A stretch of DNA of 18,886 bases. Source: Candidatus Omnitrophota bacterium (lineage in GTDB: Bacteria; Omnitrophota; Gorgyraeia; Gygaellales; Profunditerraquicolaceae). Shown piece after piece: positions 13,895 to 18,886 of the stretch. Numbering within the stretch: the first letter of the stretch is position 1; every line of letters starts with the position of its first letter. Below the pieces are notes generated by a model that had not been told where the DNA came from, made no database searches, and saw only the letters and a list, made by a program, of their open reading frames with translations. The DNA is taken from assembly GCA_028713875.1 (NCBI GenBank), contig JAQTNM010000006.1:1-18886 (forward strand), in the 5' to 3' direction. Made by a program: the position numbers and the translations under genes.

Positions 13895-14655
13895 AAAAGG
13901 CCCTGTGCGGGTTAATATTCTGTTCCTGTCTGTTCCCCGGCGTTATGCCCGAGGCCCATGCCTTAAACCTGGATAAAGCCAGGTTTTATTTTCTAAACGG
14001 CGATTACGGCTCCTGCATAAAAGAGGGAGAAAGGATATTGGCCGTCCCGGGCAATCCCGGGGACATAGACAGCCTGTATTATCTTTTAGGCCTGAGTTAT
14101 CTTAAAGAAGGCAACTATTTACGCGCCTCCGATATATTTGAGATCATTTTGAAGGAATTCAAAAATAGCAGTCTTCGGCAAGAGGCGAAATTGGGCCTGG
14201 GCGATGCTTATTACTTAAGGGGCCAGTATAATAAAGCCGCGGACTGCTATAAAGATTTATTGAGCAGGGACCACAAGGGCAAGTTTTCAGGAGTTCTTTA
14301 TTACCGCTTGAGCCAGTGCGCGTTCAAATCCGGCAATATATCCGAAGGCAACGATTATTTAGGCAGGTTAAAGAAATATTTTCCTCTCAATCCGGAACTC
14401 ATAGTAAATAAGGACTGGTCCTGCCCTGTAAGTTATTATACCGTGCAGGTAGGTTCGTTTTCCAAGAGCCAGAATGCAAAGAATCTTACGCAGAGATTAA
14501 TCCAGAAAAATTACCCGGCGTACATAGAAGAAGCTGGTGCGCAGGGAAAAATAACCTACAGGGTCAGGGTAGGAAAATTCAATTCACAGCAGGGAGCAGC
14601 CGATCTTGCCGATAAGCTTTCCCGCGAAGGTTATCCCACGAAGATCTGCCCATAA
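13876..14655 (+). CDS. Secreted TPR protein with C-terminal SPOR domain
   Basis: A 259-residue exported protein. Residues 1-29 form a signal peptide: basic start MRKYFLKK, a hydrophobic core, and AHA at 27-29 as a probable signal peptidase I site. FCSC within it is a poor lipobox, so a lipoprotein is less likely. Residues about 31-175 are TPR-like helical pairs with the A/Y/G spacing seen in YLLGLSYLKEGNYLRA, LGLGDAYYLRGQYNKA and YYRLSQCAFKSGNISEG. Residues 187-258 are a SPOR domain, starting YYTVQVGSFSKSQNAKNL and containing YRVRVGKF. SPOR domains bind denuded glycan strands at division sites, so a periplasmic cell-wall or division role is likely. It overlaps miaB by 19 nt. Domain architecture is clear; the specific partner is unknown. 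Confidence 0.85.
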   Translation: MRKYFLKKALCGLIFCSCLFPGVMPEAHALNLDKARFYFLNGDYGSCIKEGERILAVPGNPGDIDSLYYLLGLSYLKEGNYLRASDIFEIILKEFKNSSLRQEAKLGLGDAYYLRGQYNKAADCYKDLLSRDHKGKFSGVLYYRLSQCAFKSGNISEGNDYLGRLKKYFPLNPELIVNKDWSCPVSYYTVQVGSFSKSQNAKNLTQRLIQKNYPAYIEEAGAQGKITYRVRVGKFNSQQGAADLADKLSREGYPTKICP

Positions 14656-14677
14656 TGTACAGGTCTTAAAATAACTT

Positions 14678-16522
14678 ATGGCGACATCATCTTACAAGCC
14701 TTCCCCCAAAGCATTATTTGTATTATCCGTTATTTTTGTCCTGGCGCTGTCTTTCAGGATTGCGTATTTGGCGCAATACAGGAATACCGCGGCCTTCCCG
14801 GTGCTGCCTGAATCCGATGCGGATTTTTACTATCAGAGGGCGCAGGAGATTGCCTCCGGGGATATTTTTAACAGCAAGGCGTTTTTAAAGTGGCCGTTTT
14901 ATGCTTATTTGCTGGCTTTTTTATTCAAGGTATCGGCAAACAGCGTTCCCTTGGTTTATGCCCTGCAGTTTTTATTAGGGGCATCTACCTGCGTGCTGGT
15001 ATATTTTATTGCCAGGCGTCTGTTCAATGAGGCTACAGGCCTGATAGCCGCCCTGTTATACGCCTGTTACGGATTATTCATATTTTATGAAGGCCTGCTT
15101 ATTTACACATCGCTATCCTTATTTTTGAACGCGTTATTATTCCTGCTTGTTTTAAGGGCACAGGATAATCCCGGGGCAAAAAAATTATTCTGCCTGGGCA
15201 TGCTCCTGGGGGTCGCTACGATAACCCAGGGCAATATAATCATCTTTGGCGTCTTGGCTGTTTTGTACATACTCTGGCAAAAAGGGCTGGGATCCGCAAA
15301 ATATATCCGTTATTTTTCATGTTTTTGTTTAGGGACAGGCCTTGTTTTGGGCGTTTTGGTCCTAAGGAGCTATGTCGTAGATAGAGAGGCAGTCTTGCTT
15401 ACGGGTAACACCGGTTTAAATTTCTACATCGGCAACAGCGCCGAGGCAAACGGCACCTTAGTTTGGCCTAAAAACTTGAGCCCTACTGCCGAAGCCATGC
15501 TTCGAGATGCCAGCGCTATTGCCAGGCTTAACAACCCGGGAAAGCGGCTGAAGCCATCCGGGATCTCGGCGTTCTGGTTTAAAAGAGCGGGGGATTTTAT
15601 AAAAAATAATCCTTATGCCTATCTTAAACTTTTAAGCATAAAAGTCAAATATCTGCTTAGCCCCCGGGAGATTATTTTTGAGCCGGAGTATTATTTTGTG
15701 CGGGGCGGCGTAGTTTTTAAAATAATGCTTATGGGCCTGCAATTGATACTGCCGTTTGCATTTTTAGGCATGTTTTTAAATATCAGGAACTGGCGCAAGA
15801 CGCTCCTGCTTTATCTCGTTGTAGCGACGCTCTCATTTAGCATAATTTTATTTTTCGTGCAGGCAAAATTCCGGATTATGCTTGTCCCTTTCTTTATGGT
15901 CTTTGCTGCCAGCGGCGCTTTTCAATTCTGGGAGGCGTTGCGGCAGAAGAGGTTTGCCAGGTTTTGGCCGCTGTCTTTGATGCTTATCGCGCTCTTTATT
16001 TTATTAAACCAGGCGCGGATAAACAAGACCCCGTTTACAAACACGCAGGCAGGACTGGATGAATTCCGCTATCATTTCTCCAGAGCAATAGCATACGAGA
16101 AGGTTCCAGATTATCAAGCGGCGCTCTCTGAATTGAATCTGGCCGATGAGGTCCAGCCCGGCAATCACAATATTGCGTATTCGCGGGGAGCTATATACTA
16201 TTCCATGAACAAATTTGATAAAGCTGAAGAGGAATTCAAAAGGGCAATAGCCATTTCGCCGTTTTTTGTAGACGCTTATTATAATCTGGGCTTCCTTTAT
16301 AACCGGGAACGCCGGACTAATGAAGCGATAGCGCTGCTGGAGAAAGCCGCGTTCCTGGATCCGGACGACATCGGCGTAATGTTTGAGCTGTCCAGGGCTT
16401 ACCGGGCTAAAGGCATGCTCGGGCAGGCCAGGGAAGAATTGAGGCTTATTTTGGAAAAAACAAAATATCGCCCCCTGGAGAGGGCAGTGATTGAGAAAGA
16501 ACTGTCAGAGCTGGGAGAATGA
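14678..16522 (+). CDS. GT-C fold (PMT/ArnT-like) membrane glycosyltransferase with C-terminal TPR repeats
   Basis: A 614-residue membrane protein. Hydrophobic segments cover about 12-32, 74-113, 121-160, 170-200, 213-230, 345-366, 376-394, 400-418 and 430-445. The first extracytoplasmic loop has acidic residues D47 and D49 in ESDADFYY, where GT-C enzymes place the catalytic/metal Asp. NTGLNFYIGNSAEANGTL (244-261) is a recurrent loop motif in bacterial GT-C/TPR proteins. Residues 462-599 form about four TPR units ending in the classic pattern YYNLGFLYNRERRTNEAIALLEKA. GT-C enzymes use polyprenyl-phosphate sugars, so it probably glycosylates an envelope lipid or protein; acceptor and sugar are unknown. 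The stop overlaps the miaA start by 4 nt (ATGA), so both are translated from one transcript. Confidence 0.82.
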   Translation: MATSSYKPSPKALFVLSVIFVLALSFRIAYLAQYRNTAAFPVLPESDADFYYQRAQEIASGDIFNSKAFLKWPFYAYLLAFLFKVSANSVPLVYALQFLLGASTCVLVYFIARRLFNEATGLIAALLYACYGLFIFYEGLLIYTSLSLFLNALLFLLVLRAQDNPGAKKLFCLGMLLGVATITQGNIIIFGVLAVLYILWQKGLGSAKYIRYFSCFCLGTGLVLGVLVLRSYVVDREAVLLTGNTGLNFYIGNSAEANGTLVWPKNLSPTAEAMLRDASAIARLNNPGKRLKPSGISAFWFKRAGDFIKNNPYAYLKLLSIKVKYLLSPREIIFEPEYYFVRGGVVFKIMLMGLQLILPFAFLGMFLNIRNWRKTLLLYLVVATLSFSIILFFVQAKFRIMLVPFFMVFAASGAFQFWEALRQKRFARFWPLSLMLIALFILLNQARINKTPFTNTQAGLDEFRYHFSRAIAYEKVPDYQAALSELNLADEVQPGNHNIAYSRGAIYYSMNKFDKAEEEFKRAIAISPFFVDAYYNLGFLYNRERRTNEAIALLEKAAFLDPDDIGVMFELSRAYRAKGMLGQAREELRLILEKTKYRPLERAVIEKELSELGE

Positions 16523-17436
16523 AAAAGAAGATAGTTTTTATTGTTGGCCCCACCGGTATAGGCAAAACGGAAACAGCTGTTTTGCTGGCCAAAAAGATCA
16601 AGGCAGAGATCGTCTCCTGCGATTCAATGCAGGTTTATAAACATATGGACATTTTGACTTCCAAGCCGGGACTCAAATTAAGAAAATTGATTCCTCATCA
16701 CCTGGTAGACATTGTTCCGCCTGCTAAAGAATACAACGTATCAGTTTATCGTAAGGCAGCAGTAAAAAAGATTAAAGATATTTTAAAGAGAGGCAAGGTC
16801 CCGCTTCTTGCAGGGGGGACGGGGCATTACATGTCCGTATTAATTGACGGGATATTTAAGGCTGTCGTTGCGGATCAAAATATCCGCGGCCGTTTGTATA
16901 AAGAGGCTGCCAGAAAAGGGAGCGGGTATTTATACGAGAGCTTGCAAAAAATAGATCCTCAGGCCGCATCCAAAATCCATCCTAATGATGTCAAGCGGAT
17001 TGTCCGGGCGCTGGAGGTCTTTAAGGCTACCGGCAAGCCCATATCCGAACTTCAGAAGGACAGGAAAGGGCTAAGCGAAGATTATGATATCAGGATATTC
17101 TGCCTTGATACGCAGCGGCCCAGGTTATACCGCAGGATAGAAAAGCGGGTTGACGAGATGTTTAAACAGGGGCTGGTTGGCGAAGTAAAAAAGCTGCTTA
17201 AATTAAAGCTGAGCAGGACCGCCTCTTACGCCATAGGCATAAGAGAGATCAAAGGTTATCTTGAAGGCTGGTACGATTTAGAAGAAGCAAAGCGCCTGAT
17301 CAAGAGGAACACCCGGCTTTACGCCAAAAGGCAGCTCACCTGGTTCAGGAAAGACAAGCGCATCCAATGGATAAAGGTCGGCGTAAAGGAAAAACCCAAG
17401 GCAATAGCGGATAAAATATTCAAACTTTTGAGATAA
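16519..17436 (+). CDS. miaA: tRNA dimethylallyltransferase MiaA
   Basis: Transfers a dimethylallyl group to N6 of A37 in tRNAs reading UNN codons, giving i6A, the substrate of MiaB encoded 3.8 kb upstream. Its 305 residues match the family. The P-loop GPTGIGKT is at 10-17, the substrate-tRNA motif DSMQVY at 35-40, and GGTGHYMSVLIDGIF starts at 99 (most homologues have GLY where this has GHY). The C-terminal block has ASYAIGIREIKGYLEG and TRLYAKRQLTWFRK. Its start overlaps the glycosyltransferase stop by 4 nt. Its stop codon (17434-17436) lies within the outer arm of the palindromic element that follows, so its last codons border or overlap that element, although protein length appears normal. 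Confidence 0.97.
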   Translation: MKKKIVFIVGPTGIGKTETAVLLAKKIKAEIVSCDSMQVYKHMDILTSKPGLKLRKLIPHHLVDIVPPAKEYNVSVYRKAAVKKIKDILKRGKVPLLAGGTGHYMSVLIDGIFKAVVADQNIRGRLYKEAARKGSGYLYESLQKIDPQAASKIHPNDVKRIVRALEVFKATGKPISELQKDRKGLSEDYDIRIFCLDTQRPRLYRRIEKRVDEMFKQGLVGEVKKLLKLKLSRTASYAIGIREIKGYLEGWYDLEEAKRLIKRNTRLYAKRQLTWFRKDKRIQWIKVGVKEKPKAIADKIFKLLR

Positions 17437-17670
17437 ATCTGGCGATTATTTGAGCGAATGGAGGTTTTAGGCAAAGTGAGCTCGAGTATTTTTGGGTATC
17501 CCGGTGGAGCGCTAGCGACAACACCGGGACGGCGATGCTGTCCGAGCGACGAGCGAGAGCGCGAGGAGTGAGTTCAGCAGCCGCCAAAAATACGAGAGAC
17601 CTTTGCCGTCCTTTCCAGGAATCACATTGTGAAAGGAAACCGACTTGAGCGAGAAAATCGGCAGATTTAT
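17433..17670. repeat. Nested long palindrome (foldback/MITE-like element) between miaA and hflX
   Basis: The 247-nt spacer is one nested imperfect palindrome. The outer arms are ATAAATCTG (17433-17441) and CAGATTTAT (17662-17670); after one mismatch CGATT (17443-17447) pairs with AATCG (17656-17660). Next in is GGCAAAG (17470-17476) with CTTTGCC (17601-17607), then GTATTTTTGG (17486-17495) with CCAAAAATAC (17584-17593). Inside are two hairpins: TCCCGGTG/CACCGGGA (17499-17506, 17522-17529), and GGCG plus TGCTG (17531-17534, 17536-17540) with CAGCA plus CGCC (17575-17579, 17582-17585). The latter encloses a run of GAGCGA-like hexamers. A side hairpin is TCCTTTC/GAAAGGA (17609-17615, 17631-17637). 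TTGAGCGA recurs at 17450 and 17645. TA sits at both outer edges, compatible with a TA-targeted MITE but also simply part of the arms. No coding potential is evident. A structured RNA or termination/attenuation role is the alternative. Confidence 0.65.
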
Positions 17671-17683
17671 AATTAAGGATAAT

Positions 17684-18886
17684 ATGGAACGAGCACTGTT
17701 GGTAACGGTAAAACTGAAGTCGGAAGAGGGCAGCTGGCAGCTGGATGACATTGCCCAGGAGCTGGAAGAGCTGGCTGTAAGCAGCCGCGCCCAGGTCATA
17801 GAGCACATCAGCTGCCTGAGAGATAAGCCTACGCCCAATCTTTTTATCGGCAAAGGCAAAGCCGAAGAGATAGCTTATTTATGCCAGGAGCAGGATATAG
17901 ACACGGTGATTTTCAGCCAGGATCTCTCCGGCACGCATCAGCGCAACCTGGAAGAAGTCATCGGCAGGAAGACCATTGACCGCACGCAATTGATCCTGGA
18001 TATATTCGCCAGGCATGCACGCAGCCCCGAGGGCAAAATGCAGGTGGAATTAGCCCAGTTAGAATACCTCATGCCCCGACTGGTAGGTAAGGGTATAATC
18101 CTTTCGCGGCTGGGCGGCGGCATAGGCACAAGAGGGCCCGGAGAACAAAAACTGGAAGTTGACCGCCGGCGCATACGTAAGAGGATAGAGAAATTAAAAG
18201 GAGACCTGCGTAAATTAGCCGGGCACCGCCAGGTTTTACGCAAGAAGAGAAAGGAAAGACAGATCCCGGGAGTGACTTTGGTAGGCTATACCAACGCCGG
18301 CAAATCCACGCTGATCAATGCCCTAACCCGGGCAGGCCAGTTTGTCCACGACAGCCTTTTTACGACGCTGGATCCGGTATCCAAAGGTATACACCTTAAA
18401 AACGGAGAAAATATCGTCATATCCGATACGGTAGGTTTTTTACATAACCTGCCGCACCATCTTATAGAGGCCTTCAAGGCAACGCTGGAGGAAGTGACTG
18501 AAGCAGACCTTTTGATACACGTGCTGGACGTAGCTCATCCGCGTATTTACGAGCACGCCCAGGCAGTAACCGCTGTATTAAAAGAACTTTACGTGGATAA
18601 GATCCCCATAATCACGGCTTTGAATAAAATTGACCTGGTGACTGACCAGTCCTGGCTTGCCAACCTTAAACTGGATTTTCCTAATCCTGTTGCCATATCC
18701 GCCAAATTAAACCAGAACCTGGAAGAACTACAGGCTAAAATCCAGGAAAGCTTTCAATCGCGGATGAGCTATATAGAAGTAAATATACCGCAAGGACGGA
18801 TGGACCTGATAAATCTATTTTACCAACAGGGAAACGTAAAAGAAATAGAGTATATGCAAAAATACATAAAAGTCAAGGTCAATCTC
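17684..18886 (+). CDS. hflX: GTPase HflX (3' end outside window)
   Basis: Ribosome-associated GTPase that splits stalled or stressed 70S ribosomes. 401 codons are visible with no stop, so the gene is probably nearly complete (family about 410-430). The N-terminal HflX domain has RDKPTPNLFIGKGKAEEI (46-63) and VELAQLEYLMPRL (121-133). The linker signature GGGIGTRGPGE is at 144-154. In the G domain, G1 is GYTNAGKST (201-209), the switch I region FVHDSLFTTLDP (220-231), G3 DTVGF (248-252) and G4 NKID (314-317). The ATG at 17684 follows a modest AAGGAT site (17675-17680). Its first residues, ERALLV, match the usual HflX beginning, so upstream in-frame codons reaching into the palindrome are unlikely to be translated. 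miaA-hflX adjacency is common in bacteria, but hfq, often between them, is absent here. Confidence 0.95.
   Translation, partial: MERALLVTVKLKSEEGSWQLDDIAQELEELAVSSRAQVIEHISCLRDKPTPNLFIGKGKAEEIAYLCQEQDIDTVIFSQDLSGTHQRNLEEVIGRKTIDRTQLILDIFARHARSPEGKMQVELAQLEYLMPRLVGKGIILSRLGGGIGTRGPGEQKLEVDRRRIRKRIEKLKGDLRKLAGHRQVLRKKRKERQIPGVTLVGYTNAGKSTLINALTRAGQFVHDSLFTTLDPVSKGIHLKNGENIVISDTVGFLHNLPHHLIEAFKATLEEVTEADLLIHVLDVAHPRIYEHAQAVTAVLKELYVDKIPIITALNKIDLVTDQSWLANLKLDFPNPVAISAKLNQNLEELQAKIQESFQSRMSYIEVNIPQGRMDLINLFYQQGNVKEIEYMQKYIKVKVNL

Noticed and set aside
13876..13965. Lipoprotein signal in the SPOR protein
   Set aside because: FCSC does not match the usual lipobox at -3 to -1, while AHA at 27-29 gives a normal signal peptidase I site.
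17420..17859. Minus-strand open frames crossing the palindrome and the start of hflX
   Set aside because: Their products are low-complexity Ser/Leu/Ala-rich chains made from the repeat and from antisense hflX sequence, with no domain pattern.
1..18886. CRISPR arrays, tRNA or rRNA genes, transposases, phage or toxin-antitoxin genes
   Set aside because: I looked for regularly spaced repeats, tRNA-like T-loop and acceptor patterns, and transposase or recombinase motifs on both strands, and saw none. Only the palindromic spacer hints at mobility.

Overview
The window is a densely packed chromosomal segment. Every gene I can support lies on the + strand, and genes abut or overlap in most places. 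Two genes are cut by the window edges: lipoyl synthase at the start and the GTPase HflX at the end. The organism is a bacterium. It appears to have an outer membrane, because there is a short TamB-like protein and a SPOR-domain protein with a signal peptide. The mix of GTP-dependent PEP carboxykinase, a TPR-bearing GT-C glycosyltransferase, a DsrE-type protein and moderate base composition would fit an uncultured anaerobic lineage such as Omnitrophota or a relative. That placement is an impression, not a demonstrated assignment.

Region 1 (1-6576) is one compact gene run: lipA (partial), trxB, pckG, purC, a YbhN-like integral membrane protein, a NYN/YacP-type nuclease-like protein and a metallo-beta-lactamase-fold hydrolase. 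Spacings run from 4 nt to overlaps of 13 and 92 nt. The functions are mixed: lipoylation, thiol redox, gluconeogenesis or anaplerosis, purine synthesis, envelope lipid and probable RNA metabolism.

Region 2 (6577-10597) is rich in ion and osmotic functions. A candidate promoter and a strong ribosome binding site precede a small MscS-like 'conserved TM helix' protein, which ends in a clear intrinsic terminator. Next come a PP-loop ATPase of the Dph6-like family, a small membrane protein with a Trk-like pore motif and a TrkA-C domain, and a CPA2 cation/proton antiporter fused to a PTS EIIA domain with its phosphorylatable His intact.

Region 3 (10608-17436) holds a mini-TamB, then dsrE-like, trmO, miaB (without its TRAM domain), a TPR-SPOR envelope protein, a TPR-tailed GT-C glycosyltransferase and miaA. 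TrmO, MiaB and MiaA all act on tRNA position 37, so this stretch concentrates anticodon-loop modification. trmO is much more AT-rich than its neighbours.

Region 4 (17433-18886) is the miaA-hflX junction, where many bacteria carry hfq. Here the space is filled by a roughly 238-nt nested palindrome with inverted-repeat ends, which looks like a foldback/MITE-like interspersed element or a large structured RNA. This is the least explained sequence in the window. I saw no tRNA, rRNA, CRISPR array, transposase, phage gene or replication origin.
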